Shown: positions 16,326 through 22,275 of the stretch, in pieces
Layout of the letters: every line of letters begins with the position of its first letter
Numbering within the stretch: the first letter of the stretch is position 1
From: a virus
Direction: 5' to 3' (one strand)
DNA length: 40,217 nucleotides
IMG/VR virus record: IMGVR_UViG_3300042691_020169
Coordinates: 1 to 40,217 of that record
Position numbers and translations under genes: made by a program
The notes under the pieces: model-generated
Databases searched by the model: none
What the model was told of the DNA's origin: nothing
The model's input: only the letters and a program-made list of their open reading frames with translations

Positions 16326-16585
16326 TCGGGCAACTCCTGCAATTTCTGCAACAATTCCTTGGTAGTCATTTCCGACTGCTCCACTTGCTTCTTCCATGCC
16401 AGCACCCGCAGGCATTCTTCATCCAGTCGGCGGCGCACTGCCTCTATCGCGTGGTCCCAACCCTCGTCTGCGCCCGCCCATTTCATCGTGCCGAGTTCTT
16501 TCCAAAGCAGCACAAGGCGGCGGGTTTCGAGATGTGCAATAGCGGCTGCTGGGGGCGGTGCCTCGTCCTTGATCGGCTCACTCAT
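16322..16585 (-). CDS. Hypothetical phage protein (87 aa)
   Basis: The protein starts MSEPIKDEAPPPAAAI and is mostly helical and charged afterwards (HAIEAVRRRLDEECLRVLAWKKQVEQ), ending with KELLQKLQELPE. Stop and start overlap the neighbours on both sides, marking it as part of the small-gene chain. No motif for catalysis or metal binding is seen. Function unknown. Confidence 0.55.
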   Translation of the reverse strand: MSEPIKDEAPPPAAAIAHLETRRLVLLWKELGTMKWAGADEGWDHAIEAVRRRLDEECLRVLAWKKQVEQSEMTTKELLQKLQELPE

Positions 16586-16790
16586 CTCTCAACCTCCTGT
16601 CAAATTCAGCCCGTGCCGACAAAGCGCCCATGATGTCGCACGCACGCAGCGCATCCGAATAGCCCGTGCGATATGCGTTCATCGCGCGCCGCCGCAGCAG
16701 CGCGTTCTCGTCCCGCAACGCCTGCAACTCCGGACACAGCGCCTCGCGGATGCGGCCGCGCATCGTGATTAGGTAGGCTCGGAGGGTCAT
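16578..16790 (-). CDS. Hypothetical phage protein (70 aa)
   Basis: This is a short, Arg- and Leu-rich helical protein (RIREALCPELQALRDENALL, then RAEFDRRLRDE). The start ATG overlaps the preceding gene's TGA by 4 bases, and the end overlaps the following gene by 8. The high charge and lack of hydrophobic core suggest a coiled-coil or partner-binding peptide. Function unknown. Confidence 0.55.
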   Translation of the reverse strand: MTLRAYLITMRGRIREALCPELQALRDENALLRRRAMNAYRTGYSDALRACDIMGALSARAEFDRRLRDE

Positions 16791-17017
16791 TCGGCCTCCC
16801 GTGCCTTGAGCATGGCGTCAGCCATCTTGTATGCAGCCCGTGCGCCGAGTTCAAAATACTCATCGTCTGACTTCGTCCCAAAGCCAATGAACTGCGTCAT
16901 CGCCAGCCCCGCGAAGTGGTCGCGCAGGGTCATGCCCTTTTCTTCGTCCGCGTTCTTGTCGTCGGGGAAATACTGGATCGTGCCTGGAAACGCAGGCCCG
17001 CCATCTTTGATCGTCAT
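16787..17017 (-). CDS. Conserved phage protein of the 'GGPAFP...GMTLRDHFA' family (76 aa)
   Basis: The protein begins MTIKDGGPAFPGTIQYF and contains KGMTLRDHFAGLAMTQFIG and YELGARAAYKMADAML-like residues. This combination is one of the most frequent small-protein signatures in phages of Proteobacteria. Its function has not been established to my knowledge. The gene is coupled by ATGA to the next one and lies downstream of a 57-residue membrane peptide. Confidence 0.7.
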   Translation of the reverse strand: MTIKDGGPAFPGTIQYFPDDKNADEEKGMTLRDHFAGLAMTQFIGFGTKSDDEYFELGARAAYKMADAMLKAREAE

Positions 17018-17047
17018 TCGCTTCTCCCATTCACCCTGCGCGCCCGC

Positions 17048-17221
17048 TCACGACAGCACCCCCATCCAGATGAGTACAATGGTGCCTATCACGCAGCAGA
17101 TCCCCACGAAACGATCCCCCCAATTCACGCGGGGGGTTATCGGGTAATACACGCCGAATGCTTCTCTCGTGCTGCGGGCGAACCGGGTGCGCTCAGACGC
17201 TTTTATGTGCTGGTTGACCAT
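17048..17221 (-). CDS. Small single-span membrane protein (57 aa)
   Basis: I chose ATG 17221 because TAAGGAG lies at the right distance upstream. The N-terminal half is basic (VNQHIKASERTRFARSTRE). It is followed by a C-terminal hydrophobic segment (FVGICCVIGTIVLIWMGVL) reaching the end of the protein. It is the first gene after a promoter-like element at 17376-17403 and so would be the leading gene of a short leftward unit. It may act at the inner membrane in host takeover or exclusion. Function unknown. Confidence 0.6.
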   Translation of the reverse strand: MVNQHIKASERTRFARSTREAFGVYYPITPRVNWGDRFVGICCVIGTIVLIWMGVLS

Positions 17222-17375
17222 GAGATACTCCTTACGTTGTAGGGGGTGTGAGTGCCCGGGAGGAGAAAGGTGTCCCCGCATATCTCGGTAACCTGACCAA
17301 AACAGGGGCCGAGTTACGTCACTCACTGCGGCGGTTTATGTCCCCACTCACCGCTTACGGGGGTTGCATGCCACT

Positions 17376-17403
17376 ACTGTACCGCATTCCCAGTAGGGTG
17401 CAA
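17376..17403 (-). promoter_or_regulatory. Leftward early-promoter-like element (PL2)
   Basis: On the minus strand this reads TTGCAC, 16 bases, TACAGT. Compared with the element at 30115-30142 over 31 bases, 22 positions are identical, including the central CTGGGAA and the downstream AGTGGCATG. It faces the small-gene block beginning at 17221, leaving a leader of about 150 bases. The -10-like box matches TATAAT at 4 of 6 positions. It is proposed as a phage early promoter on the basis of repetition and position. Confidence 0.6.
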
Positions 17404-17404
17404 C

Positions 17405-17674
17405 CTATCCTTGATTCACGTAGCTGGGGCCAGCCTCTTCTGCGTCGTCACGCTCCTGTATCTCGATGTACTTGTCGAGAAAGTGCCGCGCCTTCTTCAA
17501 GTCGTCGAGACGCTTCTTAGGAGTGTCGTGTTTGTACTTCCAGCGGAACACGTACTTGGTGATTTGTCCCTGGAAATAGTCGAGATTGAACAAGTCGACC
17601 ACGTCCCAGTGTTGCACAGTGTGGTCAGTCTTGTAGTGGTCGCCCGCTACCTGATGATCATTCGCTTTGGGCAT
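17405..17674 (-). CDS. DUF3310 family protein (T7 gp1.7-related type)
   Basis: The 89-residue protein has the family pattern HYKT...VQHWDVVDLFNLDYFQGQITKYVFRWKYK followed by KKRLDDLKKARHFLDKYIE. DUF3310 includes the T7 gp1.7 nucleotide-kinase-like proteins and many uncharacterised phage relatives. No P-loop is present. It overlaps the end of the thymidylate-synthase homologue by 17 bases, so a link to nucleotide metabolism is plausible. The exact activity cannot be read from sequence. Confidence 0.8.
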   Translation of the reverse strand: MPKANDHQVAGDHYKTDHTVQHWDVVDLFNLDYFQGQITKYVFRWKYKHDTPKKRLDDLKKARHFLDKYIEIQERDDAEEAGPSYVNQG

Positions 17675-18665
17675 TGTCTCTCCTCTTGATCCAGTCGGTG
17701 AGTGCGTAGTACCAGTCGCAATTCGCCATGCTGGTCAGCGCATCGGCCACACCCTTGGTGTCCCCTGCCTTACGGGCGAGGTATGCATTCTTCATCGGCT
17801 CAGCGACCCGTTGCATGAATGGGCTCTTGCACTTCACGCCCTCCAGCAGCCGGAAACAGTCTTCCTTGAATTCCATGGGACGGTCTCCGTGCTCCACCAG
17901 CGGGAAAACGAAGGGGCTACTCCATTGGTCTTTGGCCGCTGCCGTGCGGTACCGGGGGGCGAAAATAGGGGGCATCACCCGGTAATCTTGCCACAGAGTC
18001 AAGTCTGTGTAGATGTGGAAGTTGTTGCTGAACTGAAGGTACACCCCCATCGGTGCTCGAAGAAACGCAGCCACATACTCCTGCAGCACACTGAAATGAA
18101 CTACGTTGGCTCCGTAGCATCCCCAGATCGCGTCATTGCTGCGACAACAGACGGTCATGTTGAGTTTGCCGCCCCTGAGGTCGAAGTAGATCGTGGTGTT
18201 GCAGGGCACGTCGTTCCACTCTAGCGCCCTGTCTTGTACGGGATCCCACATGTTGATGACGGCGCGGCGCGACGAGGCATCGTTGCGCAGTGTGTTCACC
18301 ACGTAGCTGATTTGGTCCACGTCATCGAAATGCGAGCGCCAGCGGTGCCCGTAGGCTCCGTTGATGATTCCATCATTGGCGTACCTGCCAATGTTAGAGT
18401 TGAACTGTTCCAGCCAGTCCACCCTGTTTTCTCCCGCCAACATCCAGATAGCTTCCATCAAGTGGAAAGTGGGGTTGGCGTCCCTGCGGGTGTCGAAGAG
18501 TACGCGCTCCCACGGGCACAGGTATTTGGAGACGACCGGCCCCGGTGCCACCAGCACGGGGCCGTTTCTGGACTGCTCGTGGCACTCAGGGCCGAGAGTG
18601 CGCATGAACCAGATGGCGTCGGTGAAAACATCATTCACATTTCTGCCGCTTACTTGCATCGTCAC
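17658..18665 (-). CDS. Thymidylate-synthase homologue, probable dUMP methylase or hydroxymethylase
   Basis: The 335-residue protein has the key thymidylate-synthase family features. YGHRWR lies at 105-110 and the dinucleotide-site arginines (SRRAV) at 131-135. Catalytic C155 is in DVPCNT, RSND is at 175-178, N187 is in GCYGANVVHFS and HIY at 217-219. Asn at 187 instead of Asp favours dUMP over dCMP as substrate. The loop GCYGAN is one residue longer than the usual GLPFN. I chose GTG 18665 because AAGGAG fits it and it overlaps the upstream stop. ATG 18659 is possible. Its place in a thymine-modification cluster suggests production of 5-hydroxymethyl-dUMP. Plain dTMP synthesis remains possible. 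Confidence 0.85.
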   Translation of the reverse strand: MTMQVSGRNVNDVFTDAIWFMRTLGPECHEQSRNGPVLVAPGPVVSKYLCPWERVLFDTRRDANPTFHLMEAIWMLAGENRVDWLEQFNSNIGRYANDGIINGAYGHRWRSHFDDVDQISYVVNTLRNDASSRRAVINMWDPVQDRALEWNDVPCNTTIYFDLRGGKLNMTVCCRSNDAIWGCYGANVVHFSVLQEYVAAFLRAPMGVYLQFSNNFHIYTDLTLWQDYRVMPPIFAPRYRTAAAKDQWSSPFVFPLVEHGDRPMEFKEDCFRLLEGVKCKSPFMQRVAEPMKNAYLARKAGDTKGVADALTSMANCDWYYALTDWIKRRDNAQSE

Positions 18666-18865
18666 TCTTTCTGCTCCTTTATGAGGAGGCTATGTTCACG
18701 GGCGTAGCCTTCCATTTGTTGTCGGGTGAGAAACTGAACCATGAACCACCCGTCCTGCATGTCACTGTACGGCACCACCGTGCAGTTGATCGCACACCCG
18801 TGGACTTCCTCGCCCACAATCAGGTCACCCTGGATGGTATGTATTCCTGACCCTTCGATCTCCAT
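18662..18865 (-). CDS. Small hypothetical protein inside the modification cluster (67 aa)
   Basis: The protein begins MEIEGSGIHTIQGDLIVGEE. It contains a probable beta-rich half with two cysteines (GCAINC) and ends with a charged helix (QMEGYAREHSLLIKEQKE). It starts 41 bases inside the end of the upstream modification gene, and its stop overlaps the GTG of the thymidylate-synthase homologue. Tight coupling suggests a linked role, but nothing in the sequence identifies it. Confidence 0.6.
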   Translation of the reverse strand: MEIEGSGIHTIQGDLIVGEEVHGCAINCTVVPYSDMQDGWFMVQFLTRQQMEGYAREHSLLIKEQKE

Positions 18866-19634
18866 ACTTGACCCTCATGTATTTGGAAAACTCACACAGG
18901 CAGTTCTGGAAATCTTGCATGTGTATGGGGGGAATGTCTTCGTTGATGAGGGGGGCGGTGGCCTCCCATGCCATGCTGATGGCGGCTTGAAACCCCTTGG
19001 GCGTAATGGGAACGCCGTAGAGCGCTGAAAGCCCCCGCAGGCTACCGGGGCCGGGGCTGCACCACGTGTGCCAGTCTGGAGCGCTCTGGAGCGGGTGGCC
19101 GGGGGTGTTTTTGCAGTCAGCCAGCACCTGCCCAGCCAAAAAGCTCCCAAACCCGTCAACGCACGTGATTTGCTTGTAGCACTCAGCGAGGCTGCTGTAG
19201 TCAGGCTCCCCGGCCTCCATGAATGCCTGCACGACCTCCATCACGTAATCGATCTTGTCCATCTTCTTGCCGCAGGTGGAGATCGTATATGCGCTGGTGA
19301 ACACCTTGTCGCCCCGCTCACGACGGGCCTTCAAGATACCCCCGATGGTGGATAGGTCGGGGTATGTCTTCGGCACCTGCGCACTCACCACTTCGTTGAG
19401 TGTGGGGATGTAATTGAGCATGCGCCCCAGGACGATCCACCACATGGGCATCTTCGCGCAGCGCCACTCGCGCGCCATCCACACGGTAACAGCATCATCC
19501 TCGCGGTGGACGTTGCACCAGCGCACCCCCGCCATGTTCGGGTCAGCGGTCCACGGGGGCACCTGCCCCGCAGTCTTTTTCTTCATGATGCTGTACCGCT
19601 CATTGATCCAGTACGCCAGTTCTTCTTTTTTCAC
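18825..19634 (-). CDS. Thymine-hypermodification protein, aGPT-Pplase / HMUDK helical-domain family
   Basis: The 269-residue protein matches the DNA-glycosylase-like helical family linked to alpha-glutamyl/putrescinyl-thymine pyrophosphorylase and the helical part of 5-hmdU DNA kinase. The N-terminus has INERYSIMKKKTAG, then PPWTADP (26-32) and RWCNVHREDD (38-47). The middle has a helix-hairpin-helix-like VDGFGSFLAGQVLADC, followed by CSPGPGSLRGLSALYG. In known clusters these proteins act on 5-hydroxymethyl-uracil in DNA. No Walker A loop is present, so the kinase half is absent. The GTG start at 19634 follows AAAGG and overlaps the glycosyltransferase gene by 35 bases. Confidence 0.75.
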   Translation of the reverse strand: MKKEELAYWINERYSIMKKKTAGQVPPWTADPNMAGVRWCNVHREDDAVTVWMAREWRCAKMPMWWIVLGRMLNYIPTLNEVVSAQVPKTYPDLSTIGGILKARRERGDKVFTSAYTISTCGKKMDKIDYVMEVVQAFMEAGEPDYSSLAECYKQITCVDGFGSFLAGQVLADCKNTPGHPLQSAPDWHTWCSPGPGSLRGLSALYGVPITPKGFQAAISMAWEATAPLINEDIPPIHMQDFQNCLCEFSKYMRVKYGDRRVRNTYHPG

Positions 19635-20412
19635 GACTAGCCTTTCCGGCCGCTGCGGCCTTTTTCCATGCTACTCGCACATCAAGCCGTGGTTGCCCGC
19701 CCCACGCCGTTTTCGTTTGCTTGTGTACCACAGTAACATATTCAGGGTACAGCGCGGCAAGTTGACGGGCAGCGTCCCCATGCATCTCGAGCGTGCGGTA
19801 GCTGGAGCACCCGCCTTTCGCCCCACTGCCGGAACGTTGGTTGGTGACCCACTTGTTCGCCACGACACAGGTGCCCCCAACCAGCATGATTTGTAGGGCA
19901 ACGTGGAAGTCTTCCATGAGTTCCATGGGGGCAAACGTGATTTTCCACGCGTTGAGATAGTCGCGCCGGTAGCCCAAGGCACGCATCATTCGTGTGTTGT
20001 ACAGGTACGGCTCCACATTGCGATTGCCGCCCTCCCTCGCCCCTATGCTGACGAATGGGCTGGTGGTCAGCAGCTCTTCAACTTCGTTGAGCATGCGCTT
20101 GATGTCTTCAGTCTCAGGGCTGCGGAATCGAGTTGGATCGTCTGTGCGGCGCACCGCAAAGTCGAGGTCATCGTCAAGCATGAGGATTGAGTCATCCGTT
20201 GCGTGCTTGAGGATGTAATCCCGTGTTGCGCTGATGGTCTGTATTTCCGGGGGCAGCACTTGCACACTCACGGACTCTAACACACTGTGCGCTAGATACT
20301 TCGATGCTTCTCGTTCTTGCACGACTAACGTCACCTTACGGCCCGTCGGGAGCAGGTTACTCAGCGTAGCCTGCTCCCCCGAGCGACCGTAGGTGGGGAT
20401 GAAGATTTGCAT
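19600..20412 (-). CDS. TAGT-like DNA-base glycosyltransferase
   Basis: The 270-residue protein has a GT-A fold pattern. It starts MQIFIPTYGRSGEQATLSNL, has strand-like KVTLVVQERE, then ISATRDYIL, and the metal-binding LMLDDDLDF (77-85). A later ELMEDFHVALQIML segment offers the acidic catalytic pair. This combination resembles the TET-associated glycosyltransferases (TAGT), which add sugars to oxidised bases in phage DNA. No TET/JBP dioxygenase is visible in the window. With a thymidylate-synthase homologue nearby, 5-hydroxymethyl-uracil is the likely acceptor. A surface-polysaccharide glycosyltransferase is the main alternative. Confidence 0.6.
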   Translation of the reverse strand: MQIFIPTYGRSGEQATLSNLLPTGRKVTLVVQEREASKYLAHSVLESVSVQVLPPEIQTISATRDYILKHATDDSILMLDDDLDFAVRRTDDPTRFRSPETEDIKRMLNEVEELLTTSPFVSIGAREGGNRNVEPYLYNTRMMRALGYRRDYLNAWKITFAPMELMEDFHVALQIMLVGGTCVVANKWVTNQRSGSGAKGGCSSYRTLEMHGDAARQLAALYPEYVTVVHKQTKTAWGGQPRLDVRVAWKKAAAAGKASREKRRTGVLDQ

Positions 20413-20415
20413 TGC

Positions 20416-21048
20416 CTACGCCCTTTCGTAGAAAGAGAGAGTTGCCCACGCCTTCGTGTGCAGGGTGGGGAACTTTAAGCACGCGAACCCTGACTCTAGA
20501 AATTTCTGGTGCATGGCAGAAGCCGCGCCGCGCTCATGTTTTCTGGTCAGGTTGTACTCGATAGCCACTGCCTTGACGGACTCTGGCAATTCCCCCGGCA
20601 CCACGAAACTATACTCTGCCCCCTCGCAGTCTACCTTCAACTTGGTTGGTGTATAGTCGTGCAGCAATTTGGCGAATTCGACAGCGGGCACGGTCACTAC
20701 ATCTCGCCCCCGCGTGGGAACGGTACTGTGCAGTCCCTTGTTTTTCCCCCGGTTTTCGTAGAGAAAAACATTCTGCGTCATGTTGTCACCGACAACCGCA
20801 GCATTGATGTTCAGGCTGCGGGGGGAGTTGATTTCCAGAAGAGCAAAGTTGTCTGGGGACGGCTCCACGGACACTACGCTATGGCAGATCCCGGCGGCGT
20901 ATTTCGCGAAACTGCCGATGTTGCCGCCTACATCAAGAACGATGTCGTGCGGGTACAGGGTCAGCATTCGGTAAGTTCTCAGCTCGTCAACCACGTAGCT
21001 GTCAAGCGTTCCTTCTCGTACGATGTATCCCTTGTACGTCGTAATCAT
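20416..21048 (-). CDS. FkbM-family SAM methyltransferase
   Basis: The 210-residue protein has class I methyltransferase motifs. IVLDVGGNIGSFAKYAA (about 36-52) binds S-adenosylmethionine, and SVVSVEPSPDNFALLEIN provides the acidic post-motif II residue. LKVDCEGAEYSFV (about 137-149) is the FkbM signature 'D.EG.E'. FkbM enzymes commonly O-methylate sugars or small metabolites. It lies 3 bases upstream of the TAGT-like gene. I infer that it could methylate the sugar placed on DNA. The start ATG follows TAAGGA with a 5-base spacing. Confidence 0.8.
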   Translation of the reverse strand: MITTYKGYIVREGTLDSYVVDELRTYRMLTLYPHDIVLDVGGNIGSFAKYAAGICHSVVSVEPSPDNFALLEINSPRSLNINAAVVGDNMTQNVFLYENRGKNKGLHSTVPTRGRDVVTVPAVEFAKLLHDYTPTKLKVDCEGAEYSFVVPGELPESVKAVAIEYNLTRKHERGAASAMHQKFLESGFACLKFPTLHTKAWATLSFYERA

Positions 21049-21076
21049 GGCATTCCTTACAGAGGGTGGAGTGTCC

Positions 21077-21104
21077 GCACGGCACCCGTAATCGAGTGCC
21101 GTGC
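21077..21104 (-). other. Intercistronic hairpin
   Basis: A perfect 9-bp stem (GCACGGCAC at 21077-21085, GTGCCGTGC at 21096-21104) has a 10-base loop and lies 8 bases after the stop of the gene ending at 21112. No T-run follows on the minus strand, so classical termination is doubtful. Four other gene junctions of the leftward block carry similar hairpins. Confidence 0.6.
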
Positions 21105-21111
21105 TGGGTGA

Positions 21112-21570
21112 TCAGGCCTCTTCTTCGGTCGCCGCCAGATCTGCGTCCACCTCGGCCTCGGCCTCTTTCACCGCCTTGGGCTTTTTCGCCTTCGGCTCCT
21201 TGGGGGCCTTCGGCTCGCGCACCTTGGGGGTGATGATCTGGCCGGGGGTGTACCCCTCGATGCTGATGAAGCCGTGGGCCGCGTCGTACACGAGCGCCGG
21301 GGTGGCGTCCTTGCCCGTAGCGTCCACGTACTGCGCCACGGTCATGCCGTTACTGTATTTCTCCCAGAGATCGAAGGCTTTGGAGCCGACGCGCTTCGGG
21401 TTTTTGTCGGCCAGCACGGTGATCACGGCGGTTTCCGGCACGCCACGGGGGCCACGGGTGCGCGCCACCGGCTCGGTGGGTGCCGGGTGCGAACCTGCGT
21501 CCAGTACAGTCTCTTCCGTGGTACCTTCGGCGACGGTTTCGGTTGCCGGGGCTGCTTTCTTCTTTGCCAT
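21112..21570 (-). CDS. Internal-start product: Lys/Ala/Pro-rich protein (152 aa)
   Basis: ATG 21570 lies in frame within the longer gene and is preceded by CAAGGAGAAGCAAAA, one of the best ribosome sites in the region. The product begins MAKKKAAPATETV. It has a central predicted winged-helix-like segment (VITVLADKNPKRVGSKAFD, SNGMTVAQYVDA) and ends with alternating Lys/Pro and Glu/Ala runs (EPKAPKEPKAKKPKAV). It may bind DNA. Independent expression is inferred from the ribosome site. A merged ancestral gene pair is the likely origin. Confidence 0.6.
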   Translation of the reverse strand: MAKKKAAPATETVAEGTTEETVLDAGSHPAPTEPVARTRGPRGVPETAVITVLADKNPKRVGSKAFDLWEKYSNGMTVAQYVDATGKDATPALVYDAAHGFISIEGYTPGQIITPKVREPKAPKEPKAKKPKAVKEAEAEVDADLAATEEEA

Positions 21571-22053
21571 TTTTGCTTCTCCTTGAATGAGAAAGTTTGG
21601 ACGTGCGCGGTTCGTCCAGTTCTGGTTGGCTACCTTCGCGCCGAGGTAGTAATTGCGGTATGCTAGCACAGTCTGGCCCGGAACCTTGTATTCATCGGGC
21701 ATGCACTGCGGAGGCATTGTCTGTCGCCGCACGCGCTCGTACATCTCGGGGGGCGCATAGCGCACCTTATCGATTACGTTCGCGCATGCGTGCCTTTTAC
21801 GAAATCGCGTGGTGTACTCCAGGCACAGGTATTCTCCGTGCCGCACCAACCAATCGTAGTGCTTGACGTGGTCGCCTGCCCACAGCACGCACGGATGGTT
21901 CTGATGCGTCGGCTTGTAGGGGGCATTGCGTCCGTAGCGGTGTTGAACTGCACAAAGTATTTGCGCAGTTTCCAGACACATTTTGACTACATGCTTGTCA
22001 TGTTGATACATGGCAGCAAGTGCAGGGTCGTGATCTAGGTAGAAGATGTTCAC
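21112..22053 (-). CDS. Conserved 'DKHVVKM' phage protein fused in frame to a Lys/Ala-rich protein (313 aa)
   Basis: Residues 1-160 match a conserved phage family by pattern: MNIFYLDHDPALAA, QHDKHVVKMCLETAQILCAVQ, NHPCVLWAGD and YRNYYLGAKVANQNWTNRARP. I know no assigned function for it. Residues 162-313 form a second unit with a Lys/Ala/Pro-rich start, a folded centre (NPKRVGSKAFDLWEKYSNGMTVAQYVDA) and a very charged tail. The two units are in one open frame. A strong ribosome site (CAAGGAGAAGC) precedes the internal ATG at 21570, so the second unit is probably also made separately. The GTG start at 22053 has a weak ribosome site. Confidence 0.65.
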   Translation of the reverse strand: MNIFYLDHDPALAAMYQHDKHVVKMCLETAQILCAVQHRYGRNAPYKPTHQNHPCVLWAGDHVKHYDWLVRHGEYLCLEYTTRFRKRHACANVIDKVRYAPPEMYERVRRQTMPPQCMPDEYKVPGQTVLAYRNYYLGAKVANQNWTNRARPNFLIQGEAKMAKKKAAPATETVAEGTTEETVLDAGSHPAPTEPVARTRGPRGVPETAVITVLADKNPKRVGSKAFDLWEKYSNGMTVAQYVDATGKDATPALVYDAAHGFISIEGYTPGQIITPKVREPKAPKEPKAKKPKAVKEAEAEVDADLAATEEEA

Positions 22054-22275
22054 TAGTGCTCTCGTTTCTTACGGTTGTCTGGTGCGTGGCCGGTGTGGAC
22101 ACATCAGGTTATCAGCCCTCCCGCCACTCCGTTTAGCAATACACACTTTCTGTACTTTGCAGATTGATGGTCTGCGTTTCCTTCTTGTGTGCTGCTCCCT
22201 CGTCCCACTAAGGTCTGCTCCTACCACGCAAAACAAGGTTAGCACGGATCAAACGGGCCTGCCAATAGTATTTTA
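22054..22275. other. 222-base intergenic region between SNF2 helicase and modification block
   Basis: No convincing gene is seen on either strand. At 22263-22281 an 8-bp perfect stem (CAATAGTA / TACTATTG) with a 3-base loop overlaps the helicase stop codon. I could not find a clear promoter of the repeated early type here. Leftward transcription may continue from the helicase operon or start from an unrecognised promoter. Confidence 0.5.

Noticed and set aside
17222-17404. Search for a tRNA or small RNA in the gap before DUF3310
   Set aside because: No cloverleaf or acceptor-stem pattern was found. The gap is better explained by the promoter-like element and leader.
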